Positions 1 through 8,306 of a DNA stretch of 64,000 nt are shown in pieces. The number at the start of each line of letters is the position of its first letter. The stretch's first letter is position 1. Position numbers and translations under genes: made by a program. Source of the stretch: SMWN01 sp965221455 (lineage in GTDB: Bacteria > Pseudomonadota > Gammaproteobacteria > Eutrophobiales > Eutrophobiaceae); the NCBI GenBank assembly GCA_965221455.1, contig OZ244890.1, positions 744,001 to 808,000 of the forward strand, written 5' to 3'. The notes under the pieces are model-generated. The model was not told where the DNA came from and made no database searches. It saw nothing but the letters and a program-made list of their open reading frames with translations.

Positions 1-194
1 ACCGTATCAGTTTCTTTACGTTGGGTAACGTGACGTGATTTTCCGGGTTTACGTCGATCCAGATCATGTTGCAGATCTGCTTCATTGAGTTGCATACCGG
101 GAGGGCAGCCGTCAACAATGCACGCATAGCCAGCACCATGGCTCTCGCCACAGGAGGTCATGGTAAATAATTTTCCGAATGTATTGCCTGACAT
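1..194 (-). CDS. aroC: Chorismate synthase, N-terminal part (cut by window edge)
   Basis: Reading the minus strand from the ATG at 194 gives MSGNTFGKLFT, then a GESHG motif, IVDGCPPGM, and DLDRRKPGKSRHVTQR. This is the conserved N terminus of chorismate synthase, which converts EPSP to chorismate using reduced FMN at the end of the shikimate pathway in the cytoplasm. About 64 residues are present; the rest lies left of base 1. One oddity is TSCGESHG where most family members have TTFGESHG. It is divergent from the protease pseudogene to its right. The identification is secure because several family signatures occur in order within one frame. Confidence 0.93.
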   Translation of the reverse strand, partial: MSGNTFGKLFTMTSCGESHGAGYACIVDGCPPGMQLNEADLQHDLDRRKPGKSRHVTQRKETDT

Positions 195-229
195 AAGCGG
201 CTATTGTATACGGGAACATTTATGCCGTC

Positions 230-1129
230 ATGTTGAACTGGAATATAGATATCCGTTCTAACTTATTAACAGGTGCAACATTAACAACGGTATCCGATCT
301 GGCGCGACACACACACTCCTGAAAATACTTCTTCTGATAACACTACCATCAAAAGCGGATCCTCTGGATGATGAGTTCCGCGTGGTTACTGAGGAGCTAT
401 CTGAAACTACAAGAGACCACCTGGTTGTATTGTTGCAGACTCCTGGTGGTGCTATGGAAACTGTTGAAAGACTGGTTTCTGTAATGAGAAACCACTACGA
501 AAAAGTCTCTTTTATAATTCCGAATTATGCTTATTCAGCCGGCACCGTTTTGGCTTTATCTGGCGATTCCATTTACATGGATTATTATTCAGTACTGGGT
601 CCAATTGACCCGCAATATAGCGACAGTGAAGGTCGGAGGTTACCTGGAGCGGGTTACCTTGCCAAGTTTAATGAGTTAGTTAACCATATTAACAATCCGA
701 TGCAGATAAATTCAGAGGCTGAATTGGCATATTTAGTCAAAAAATTCGACCCGGCATGGTTGTTTCAGATTGAGCAAGCGGTCAATCACGGCATATCTTT
801 AATTACAGAGTGGTTACCAAAGTACAAGTTTAAAGACTGGCTGTACACCTAGGACAAAAGGAAAGAAAGTCACGAAAAAAATGAAAGAAGAACGAGCCAA
901 GGAAATTGCAAAGGTTCTCGGTAATGCAAAAAAATGGCACTCTCATGGCAGAGGTATACCCATGAAAGAGCTTGCAGGACCAGGCATCAAATTGGAAATT
1001 GATGATTTTGGAAGTGATTCAGAACTGAATCATCTAATCAGAAACTACCATGGGCTATGTGTTGATTATTTTTCAAATAAATCAGGTGGTTATATTCATT
1101 CATCACGTGAAATGAGGGGGGTATTCTAA
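230..1129 (+). pseudogene. SDH-type Clp-fold serine protease, frameshifted
   Basis: The central frame (382-852) encodes a ClpP/SppA-like fold of the 'SDH' serine protease type: an LLQTPGGAMETVERL strand/loop, a likely nucleophile in AYSAGTVLALSGD, then YYSVLGPIDPQ. The C-terminal part continues in another frame as VTKKMKEERAKEIA and WHSHGRGIPMKEL up to 1129. The central frame ends at TAG (850-852), and a 1-nt shift near 845-855 would join the two. The central frame has no ATG upstream. A third frame from ATG 230 (residues NIDIRSNLLTGATLTTVSDL) would join it if one unit of the (AC)5 run at 307-316 were removed. The gene therefore looks broken twice. Family assignment is from motifs; the joining of the N-terminal frame is inference. 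Confidence 0.7.
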
Positions 1130-1326
1130 TGAGCAAAGATAAAGTGAAAAGCAATGAAGTAAATCCTTATGAAAGAATCTTTGATGATGCAAACAGAAAA
1201 CTGGAAAAATCCGGAAATAAAGATTTTATAAACAACATGGACGCACACGATGATGATATGGAGGAAAATGTTGAAATTCCATTTCCATACGGTGGTAGGG
1301 GGAATAGTTCATACAACCCTGGTTGA
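1129..1326 (+). CDS. Small acidic hypothetical protein
   Basis: 65 residues, rich in Asp, Glu, Asn and Lys (NNMDAHDDDMEENVEI), with no membrane segment and no recognisable domain. Its ATG shares one base with the TAA of the preceding protease reading frame (TAATG), a spacing typical of translational coupling. This suggests it belonged to the same two-gene unit and may be a partner of the Clp-fold protease. Since that protease frame looks broken, this ORF may be a leftover. Function unknown. Confidence 0.5.
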   Translation: MSKDKVKSNEVNPYERIFDDANRKLEKSGNKDFINNMDAHDDDMEENVEIPFPYGGRGNSSYNPG

Positions 1327-1383
1327 TTCAAAATGAACTTTATGCCCGATATTCTTTGATAGACTCGCTTCTCAAACCGGACG

Positions 1384-1935
1384 CTACCTGTTTCTTTCTG
1401 TATTATAAATGTCAATAAACCCATCCACATTGGGCATCTTCACCTGCATGAGTGTCTTCTGATTGAGCACGGTATCTTCGGCCACTATATTGTTTAGATA
1501 AAGCAAATAAGCTGTTAAAGCATAGCTCTCATCATTGCTCAATGAGCCTGGTGCGGTCATCGGCATACTGCGTCGGATAAAATCAAATAAGGTTGTTGCG
1601 TACGGCCACAGCGTACCGATAGTTTTCTCGGGCCACTCATCAGTCAACCCCATTTCAGCCCCTGCCAGAGGCTCTGCACTCGCGCCATAACCACCGGAGC
1701 CATGACAGACTATACATTTGGATTGATAAAGAGATGCGCCATACGTGACACTTCCTGAACCTTCGGGCAGACCCATCCCACCAGGAAATACATTGATGGA
1801 CATCGCGGCAACTGCTTCAGGCGTGGCAGGCTGACCCAGTCCAGGCCCCTCCAGAAACAGACCGGTTTGATCCCGTGCGACGGCAACACTACCAATCAGA
1901 GTCAATATCGACAGTGCCAGAACTTGGCTTATCAT
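1384..1935 (-). CDS. Mono-haem cytochrome c, SoxD-like subunit
   Basis: Begins with a signal peptide (MISQVLALSILTLIGSVAVA) and carries one c-type haem motif, CIVCH, with a distal region MPMTAPGSLSNDESYALTAYLLYLNN typical of SoxD-like cytochromes, where the Met is a candidate axial ligand. It should accept electrons from the SoxC-type molybdenum enzyme encoded just upstream, in the periplasm. The ATG at 1935 is preferred over the one at 1953 because AAGG lies 6 nt before it. The gene overlaps the 3' end of soxC by about 47 nt, which implies tight coupling. It has one haem, unlike the larger di-haem SoxD of Paracoccus, so SorB-like is an alternative name. Confidence 0.8.
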   Translation of the reverse strand: MISQVLALSILTLIGSVAVARDQTGLFLEGPGLGQPATPEAVAAMSINVFPGGMGLPEGSGSVTYGASLYQSKCIVCHGSGGYGASAEPLAGAEMGLTDEWPEKTIGTLWPYATTLFDFIRRSMPMTAPGSLSNDESYALTAYLLYLNNIVAEDTVLNQKTLMQVKMPNVDGFIDIYNTERNR

Positions 1936-3256
1936 ATTCTGCCTTATAGTCATGTCTTACCAACCCGTCGTCTTCTACTGCCAATGTCATAATTGCATTA
2001 TAATGAAAATAACCATGGCGTCCCCGATTGGCGATCAGTTCTTCTCGCTCTGGTTGTACATATCCCGTTTCATCTGTTACCCGGCTTTGCAAGTGCGCTA
2101 CTTTGCCATTCCATCTCCACGGTATTCTAAAACGCGTAAAAGCCTTGGAAATTATCGGCCCATCAAGCGCAGCTTCCGCCCACGTTTTGCCGCTATCTGC
2201 TGATACTTCAACTTTTTTGACCTTACCACGACCACTCCAGGCAAGACCTGTGATTTGAAATAAACCCGGTGCAGGAATAAATGTGCCGGATACGGGCGAT
2301 GTAATCACCGACTTGGCATCCATTTCCAGTGTAAACATGCGTGACTTTCCGGAAGGCAATAATTCCGTATATTTTGATGTTTCGTTACGAGCCATCACTG
2401 CCTGATCCGACAGTTCGATCCTTCTTATCCATTTTACATTGAGCACGCCTTCCCAACCAGGCAATAATAAACGCATGGGATAACCATTTTCAGGTCGTAA
2501 CCTTTCACCATTTTGAAATAATGCCAGCATACCGTCATCCATCGCCTTTTCCAGAGGCACACTCATGTTCATCGCGAAGGCATCTGCGCCTTCGGCAATC
2601 AGCCACCTGGCTTTTTTCCCGATACCGACTTCATTTAACAGAGTTGATAGAGGTATCCCCGCCCAATTACTACACGACACCAAACCATGCGAATAACCCA
2701 CTGGTGATTTGCTCGCGTTTTTATTCCATGATGAATTACTATTGCCACCGCATTCAATAAAACAAGTCTGTGAATGCCGCGGATAACGCATTAAGTCATC
2801 AACGGTAAAAAATAATTCTTTATCAACCAGACCATGAATCAATAATTTATGCTGTTGCGGATCGATCTGCGGTACACCATTATGGTGTCTTTCATAGTGT
2901 AATCCGTTTGGAGTAATGCTTCCTTCCAACTGGTGTAGCGGTGACCATGAAGCACCATTACCCTGAAGCACGGAATTTGTAGATGCCAGTCTGATTACTT
3001 TGTCTTCATGGGGTGAAGGGATACCATAAGCTGAAAAGGGTTTGCCAGGTTGACGCATCCAGGGCGGACGAACTGAACCAGTTTCTGCCTGATTTTCGGG
3101 CCTGACTGAAGTATCCGCAATCACTGACGACACAGCAGCGGTTGTAAATGCTGCAAACGTCAGGCCTTTCTGCAAAAACAAACGCCGATCCAGCAATCCA
3201 TTGCCAGCGACCTGATTTAGCGTTATCCGAAGTTCATTACCTTTTTCTGACGACAC
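1889..3256 (-). CDS. soxC: SoxC-type molybdopterin sulfite/sulfane dehydrogenase
   Basis: 455 residues of the sulfite oxidase family. A twin-arginine-like leader (RRLFLQ, residues 24-29) precedes a hydrophobic stretch, fitting Tat export of a folded molybdenum protein to the periplasm. The molybdopterin region contains CFIECGGNS, where Cys169 is the likely Mo ligand, followed by PVGYSHGLVSCSNWAG and LLLPGWEG. A C-terminal dimerisation-type domain (VEVSADSGKTW, WRWNG) follows. SoxC with its cytochrome partner oxidises the sulfane or sulfite sulfur bound to, or released from, the SoxYZ carrier. It sits between the SoxYZ-like gene (35 nt upstream) and the cytochrome gene, consistent with one operon. 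SoxC versus SorA naming is uncertain, but the carrier next door favours SoxC. Confidence 0.88.
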   Translation of the reverse strand: MSSEKGNELRITLNQVAGNGLLDRRLFLQKGLTFAAFTTAAVSSVIADTSVRPENQAETGSVRPPWMRQPGKPFSAYGIPSPHEDKVIRLASTNSVLQGNGASWSPLHQLEGSITPNGLHYERHHNGVPQIDPQQHKLLIHGLVDKELFFTVDDLMRYPRHSQTCFIECGGNSNSSWNKNASKSPVGYSHGLVSCSNWAGIPLSTLLNEVGIGKKARWLIAEGADAFAMNMSVPLEKAMDDGMLALFQNGERLRPENGYPMRLLLPGWEGVLNVKWIRRIELSDQAVMARNETSKYTELLPSGKSRMFTLEMDAKSVITSPVSGTFIPAPGLFQITGLAWSGRGKVKKVEVSADSGKTWAEAALDGPIISKAFTRFRIPWRWNGKVAHLQSRVTDETGYVQPEREELIANRGRHGYFHYNAIMTLAVEDDGLVRHDYKAEYDKPSSGTVDIDSDW

Positions 3257-3291
3257 GCTGTTTCGCCTGACTTATTTTGTTCCTCGGCAAA

Positions 3292-4155
3292 TTATAAAGT
3301 GACTCCGTGTATTGATTTAAACTCGTTATTTTTTGTATCCACAGCTTCAACGATCATGTCAGCTTCTTTCTCCGGTACAAAAAAGAAACGAAAACCCGGA
3401 TCCTGGCTAATCGCAAAAGTCAGATTTGCTTGCATCACCATTTTGCCGTCATATGTTATTTTAAGTTCTTTGAGAAAAAAAGGTGGTGGTTTCACCCCCG
3501 TCCTCTGGCTTGCGCCAAGACCTGTGATATTTGGGTGACTGATTTTAAGCTGCATCAAATTTGGTGCGCCCAGAACCGGTTCACCCAGGATGTTCATTTT
3601 CATTTTGCCCATGCGTTTAAGTGATTCGTCAACGCTCGCGCCGAGAGGTTCAGAGCAACCACCCAGTGAACGTATAAATGTTTTGCTCATTAACAGATCA
3701 CCGTTATTCATTTCAGTAACGACACGAAAATAAGTATTGCTATCAACGCGGATGCGCATGGCCAGATCAGCCTTACCACTCCCGGGCGTAAACTCAAACA
3801 CACCGACCAACGGCAATGGGTTCTTATCCAGGTAGACATGTAGCTTTTTGATATAGCGATCTGTTGTTTGCGGAATTTTTGAATGAATAGAGACGGGTAC
3901 GATGGCAGGATCTTCAGATCTATAAGGTGCCTTTATCTCAACAACAGCATCAGTTTGGTTCTTATTTATCTCTCTTTCCTGAAAGGCACCAGAACGAATA
4001 TTTTGTTCCCACACTCGGTCTGACTGTGCTTGAAGATCCTCAGGGTTTCTATTTCTCAACGAATCGAGATCTATATCGGCCATCGCCGGAAGGGTTAATG
4101 TAAGTAATATTGTCAGTGTAATTAACTTGAGAAATTTATTCGTCAAAGCTTCCAT
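3292..4155 (-). CDS. SoxYZ-like sulfur carrier fusion protein
   Basis: 287 residues with a signal peptide ending PAMA. The first half resembles SoxY, ending in SLGGCSEPLG around Cys167, the expected sulfur-carrying cysteine; the second half resembles SoxZ (LMQLKISHPNITGLG to the end). This matches the fused SoxYZ-like carriers described next to quinoprotein or sulfite dehydrogenases rather than the separate SoxY and SoxZ of the classical pathway. It would carry covalently bound sulfur in the periplasm for the SoxC/cytochrome pair encoded downstream. A GAGGGG ribosome binding site lies upstream of the ATG. No soxA, soxX or soxB is in the window. Confidence 0.8.
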   Translation of the reverse strand: MEALTNKFLKLITLTILLTLTLPAMADIDLDSLRNRNPEDLQAQSDRVWEQNIRSGAFQEREINKNQTDAVVEIKAPYRSEDPAIVPVSIHSKIPQTTDRYIKKLHVYLDKNPLPLVGVFEFTPGSGKADLAMRIRVDSNTYFRVVTEMNNGDLLMSKTFIRSLGGCSEPLGASVDESLKRMGKMKMNILGEPVLGAPNLMQLKISHPNITGLGASQRTGVKPPPFFLKELKITYDGKMVMQANLTFAISQDPGFRFFFVPEKEADMIVEAVDTKNNEFKSIHGVTL

Positions 4156-4268
4156 TTTTAGTTACCCCTCTACACTAAATTTAAAACATTTTATAAAATC
4201 TCGCTATCCTGTTATATAGGGATATACCTTCAATGTATAAAGTTCCATATATCCCGTGTCTCAGTGTC

Positions 4269-5909
4269 TCATATCGTGTCACCACATTCCGGTGGCGGAA
4301 CATAACCAGGAATATCATTCAGATCAAAATCATCACACTGTTCGGCATCCAGAAACTCCTTCGCGTATTTCTGGTAAACCTTTTCCCACATGAAAACATC
4401 GAATAGATGCGGATCGATGTGATTATCCAGTTTCATACGCCCGAGTATCGTCAGCGCCTGCGAAATGGGCATTGCTTTTTTATACGGTCGATCACCCGCA
4501 GTTAATGCCTCAAAAATGTCGGCAATACCCATCATCCTTGCCTGCACAGACATTTCATCTCGTTTCAGACCTTTAGGATATCCGGTACCATCCATTTTCT
4601 CATGATGTCCGCCCGCATATTCCGTAACGTTGGCTAGATGTTTTGGATAAGGCAAAGATTCCAGCATCCTTATGGTGACAGCCATATGGTTGTTGATAAT
4701 CTCACGCTCCTCTGTAGTGAGTGTTCCACGAAAGATATTAAGATTGTAAACCTCTTCCTCCGTTAAAAAATCACTTTCTTCCTGTTGCGTATTTTTCCAT
4801 TTATATTGGGATATATCCATCACACGTTGCTGAAGCTCGGGATCCATGGTTTCACCGCCGATATTACACTTACGGATAAAACCTCTATCATCATCCAATT
4901 GTTTAAACTTGGATAGCAACCGTTCTCCGGCACTAAAGTCTTTCTCTCCCAATGCTTCAAGCCTTAGTTTTAATGCAGTAATTTCAGCATCGCGTTTAAG
5001 CACTTCAAAACGGGTATCAATCAGTTCGATCCGGTCAAAAATCTTTTTCAGCTTGGTACTTTTATCAACCACAGCTTCCGGCGTGGTAATTTTTCCGCAG
5101 TCATGCAACCAGCCGGCCACACTCAATTCATAAATATCCGCTTCTGTCATACTGAAGTCTTTATGTGGACCGACATTGATGTTGCATGTCGCCTCAGCGA
5201 TCATATCGGTCAATAAGGGAACACGGTGACAGTGGCCTGCAGTGTACGGAGATTTCTCATCGATAGCACTTGCAATGAGTGCTATAAAAGAATCAAATAA
5301 TTTCTTCTGATCGTCAATCAACTGTCTGTTGGTTATCGTCACTGCAGCTTGCGAAGCAAGCGACTCCACCACTTGCTGATCCAACTCGGAAAATGTTCTT
5401 ATCTCGCCGGTATTTGCATCCGTTGCATTGATCAGTTGCAATACGCCGATGATTTCATTTTCGTGATTATTCATCGGTACAGTCAGAAACGATTGTGATC
5501 GGTAACCTGTTTTCCGATCAAAATTCCGCGTGCCCGAAAAATCAAACTCTGCATCACCATAGGCATCGGGAATATTGATGGTTTCATTCTTAAGCACGGC
5601 ACAGGCTACAACATTATAGGTATTCGGTTCTCCATCGTCGCTAACCAACTTGACGGGATAGAAAGCAATAGGCTCACCACCCTCACCACCCATCCGTATT
5701 CTCAAGGAATCAGTATGGACGATTTCGAATTTGAGGGTATTTTCTTCGGTCCGAAGATACAGCGTACCTCCATCTGCACGGGTCATTTCCTTGGCACTTA
5801 TTAGGATAGTCTCAAGCAGACGGTTATGATCTTTTTCAACAGAAAGCGCAATCCCTATCGAATTAAGCTGTTTCAACAAGGTTTTAATATCTGATAGTTC
5901 TATATCCAT
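4269..5909 (-). CDS. GAF / HD-GYP domain cyclic-di-GMP phosphodiesterase
   Basis: 546 residues from the ATG at 5909, which has AGGATCAAGG upstream; the frame is open 25 codons further, but that extension looks non-conserved. A GAF domain (about residues 15-195, with FLTVPM and GVLQLINA) precedes an HD-GYP domain with HD in LHDCGK (269-270), and HHEKMDGTGYP (435-445). HD-GYP proteins hydrolyse c-di-GMP to pGpG or GMP, with the GAF domain as sensor. An insertion of about 130 residues, including helices rich in Lys and Glu, separates the HD and GYP motifs. It lacks a receiver domain and any membrane segment, so it is probably cytoplasmic. It lies between htpG and the sulfur operon on the same strand; a functional link is not shown. 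Confidence 0.88.
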   Translation of the reverse strand: MDIELSDIKTLLKQLNSIGIALSVEKDHNRLLETILISAKEMTRADGGTLYLRTEENTLKFEIVHTDSLRIRMGGEGGEPIAFYPVKLVSDDGEPNTYNVVACAVLKNETINIPDAYGDAEFDFSGTRNFDRKTGYRSQSFLTVPMNNHENEIIGVLQLINATDANTGEIRTFSELDQQVVESLASQAAVTITNRQLIDDQKKLFDSFIALIASAIDEKSPYTAGHCHRVPLLTDMIAEATCNINVGPHKDFSMTEADIYELSVAGWLHDCGKITTPEAVVDKSTKLKKIFDRIELIDTRFEVLKRDAEITALKLRLEALGEKDFSAGERLLSKFKQLDDDRGFIRKCNIGGETMDPELQQRVMDISQYKWKNTQQEESDFLTEEEVYNLNIFRGTLTTEEREIINNHMAVTIRMLESLPYPKHLANVTEYAGGHHEKMDGTGYPKGLKRDEMSVQARMMGIADIFEALTAGDRPYKKAMPISQALTILGRMKLDNHIDPHLFDVFMWEKVYQKYAKEFLDAEQCDDFDLNDIPGYVPPPECGDTI

Positions 5910-6163
5910 TCCTTGATCCTGGATAAAATAAATTGATTGATATTCAAAGCACTTCTGATTAAGCCGCAGACCCGCATCTCGCACCCGAACCTAATCACGG
6001 ATCACTGAGTGCTCTGCGAATTCTAACTTATTATTAAAACAAATGGGGCAAGATCTTTCACGGAAGAGTCCACAACGCCCGGGATATATACAATTACACT
6101 CGGAAACAAAATCAAAAATCGAAGGAGATCAGATCCCGAATCCAGGACCAGTTCTGCAATGTC

Positions 6164-8098
6164 TTATTTTGTGGATGAATCCAAAAACATAAACATGTTA
6201 TTTAGCCTGTGAACAAAGCTTGCTGGATCCGCCAACTGACCACCTTCGCTAAGCAAAGCCTGATCAAACAAAATATGAGACCAATCATCAAATCGTTCCG
6301 CTTCCGCTTCCGCTAGCCTAAGCACTAATGGATGTTCAACATTAATTTCCAGGATCGGTTTGCTTGATGGTATTGCCTGGCCTGAGGCCTGTAATATCCG
6401 CTCGAGGTTAAGTCCCATATCATGTTCATCTGCGACCAGGCAAGCTGGTGATTGCGTCAGCCGATCAGTAACGCGAACATCCTTCACTTTTGGCTCCAGT
6501 ACTTTCTTTATCTTGTCAATCAACTCTTTGGATTCCTGGTTATGCTCTTTCTCGGCGGCTTTATCTTTTTCTTTATCCAGCTTGCCAAGATTCAGTTCGC
6601 CTTTAGTGATTGACTGTAGCTTCTTTCCATCAAACTCGGCCAAATGCGTGGTCAGCCATTCATCAATTGGATCACTCAACAACAACACTTCAATGCCTTT
6701 CTCGCGAAATACTTCAAGATGAGGGCTGTTCTTCGCTGTCGCAAAATTATCGGCAATGACAAAATAAATTGCCTCCTGCTCTTCCGACATACGACCCACA
6801 TATTCCTCAAGAGAAACGGTTTGCTCTGCCTTATCTTCATGTGTTGATGAAAAACGGAACAGCCTCGCCAAATCTTCCTTTTTATCTGTTTCTTCAATTA
6901 CGCCTTCTTTCAAAACGCGACCAAACTCTTCCCAACAGGTGGCATATTTTTCCGGTTCGTCTTTAGCCATCTTCGCCAACAAATCCAGAATCTTTTTGGT
7001 CGTACCCGAACGAATCGAATCAATAATTTTGTTTTGTTGCAGAATTTCTCTTGAAACATTCAGAGGCAAGTCATTAGAATCAACAACACCACGGACAAAA
7101 CGCAACCAGGAAGGCAACAAACGCTCGGCATCATCCATAATAAAAACTCGCTTCACATAAAGTTTTACACCATGGCGCTGGTTCTTATCCCAAAGATCAA
7201 ACGCTGCACGCTTGGGAATAAAAAACAAACTGCTGTATTCCATTTTGCCTTCGACCTTGCTGTGCACATAGGCCAGAGGGTCTTCATAAGCATGAGCAAT
7301 ATGTTTATAAAACTCATGATATTCCTCTTCCCTAACATCTTTTTTGCTACGCTTCCATAAGGCCGTCGCACTGTTGATTGTTTCATCCGCCGAGACCAAT
7401 TTAGCGTTATCGTTATCATTTTTATCAGTGGCTGAATCTTCACCAGCATCTTCGCTGGGCATAACGACAGGCAAAGAAATGTGATCAGAATATTTTTTGA
7501 TGATGTTACGGAGCCTGAAACCATTCAGAAATTCGGTGGCATCATCCCGGAGATATAGAATGACCTTAGTTCCGCGCTTGGGCCTGTCTACGGTTTCAAT
7601 CGTGTAATCATTTACCCCTTCCGAAACCCAACGCACACCTTCTGCCCGCAGTGCTCCCGCCTTGCGGGTGATTACTTCAACTTTTTCAGCGACGATAAAC
7701 GCTGAATAAAAACCAACGCCAAATTGACCAATCATCTGGCTGTCTTTGCTTTGATCGCCCGTGAGCGAATTGAAAAATTCTTTGGTGCCTGATTTCGCAA
7801 TCGTGCCCAGGTGTTCTACAACGTCTTCACGTGACATGCCGATTCCATTATCCAACACGGTAATCGTTTTATTGTTTTCGTTGTACTCAACCCTGATTTT
7901 TAAATCAGCATCTTCTTCAAAAAGACTGTCATCCTTGAGAGCTTCAAAGCGTAATTTATCGGAGGCGTCTGATGCGTTTGAGATTAATTCCCTTAAGAAT
8001 ATTTCCTTGTCGCCGTAAAGCGAATGAATCATCAAATCCAGTAGCTGCTGTACTTCTGTCTGAAAACCCAGTGTTTCCTTTTTTGCTTCAACGGTCAT
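6164..8098 (-). CDS. htpG: Molecular chaperone HtpG (Hsp90)
   Basis: 644 residues, close to the usual bacterial Hsp90 length. The N-terminal GHKL ATPase domain shows the family signature ELISNASDASDKLRF, DNGIGM and GQFGVGFYSAF; the middle domain has GVVDSNDLPLNVSREILQQ; the C-terminal dimerisation domain ends with a helix rich in Phe/Met (LNNMFMFLD). It is an ATP-driven cytoplasmic chaperone for stressed proteins. An acidic linker at about residues 220-240 (EDAGEDSATDKNDNDNAK) is somewhat longer than in E. coli. A heat-shock promoter lies upstream at 8142-8169. Confidence 0.98.
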   Translation of the reverse strand: MTVEAKKETLGFQTEVQQLLDLMIHSLYGDKEIFLRELISNASDASDKLRFEALKDDSLFEEDADLKIRVEYNENNKTITVLDNGIGMSREDVVEHLGTIAKSGTKEFFNSLTGDQSKDSQMIGQFGVGFYSAFIVAEKVEVITRKAGALRAEGVRWVSEGVNDYTIETVDRPKRGTKVILYLRDDATEFLNGFRLRNIIKKYSDHISLPVVMPSEDAGEDSATDKNDNDNAKLVSADETINSATALWKRSKKDVREEEYHEFYKHIAHAYEDPLAYVHSKVEGKMEYSSLFFIPKRAAFDLWDKNQRHGVKLYVKRVFIMDDAERLLPSWLRFVRGVVDSNDLPLNVSREILQQNKIIDSIRSGTTKKILDLLAKMAKDEPEKYATCWEEFGRVLKEGVIEETDKKEDLARLFRFSSTHEDKAEQTVSLEEYVGRMSEEQEAIYFVIADNFATAKNSPHLEVFREKGIEVLLLSDPIDEWLTTHLAEFDGKKLQSITKGELNLGKLDKEKDKAAEKEHNQESKELIDKIKKVLEPKVKDVRVTDRLTQSPACLVADEHDMGLNLERILQASGQAIPSSKPILEINVEHPLVLRLAEAEAERFDDWSHILFDQALLSEGGQLADPASFVHRLNNMFMFLDSSTK

Positions 8099-8141
8099 CG
8101 ATTTTATTTCACCTACTCAGAAAATAGTTGCGGAGTACGGT

Positions 8142-8169
8142 ATCTGGGGGGATAAATGAATATTTCAAG
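8142..8169 (-). promoter_or_regulatory. Sigma-32 (RpoH) heat-shock promoter of htpG
   Basis: On the minus strand CTTGAAA (8163-8169) is followed after 13 bp by CCCCAGAT (8142-8149), very close to the RpoH consensus CTTGAAA-N13/14-CCCCATNT. It lies about 45 bp before the htpG start, as expected for a heat-shock gene. Confidence 0.8.
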
Positions 8170-8306
8170 GGGGCATGTAAATATTGCCGATAAATCCGGC
8201 TTGAACGCGGCTTGATTACTGATTAAAGTAACCAGTGCCCAGATGAGAGGAATGGAAAATACCTCTTAACAAACCATTAGTTTATCTAACAGACGGGTTC
8301 CATGCA

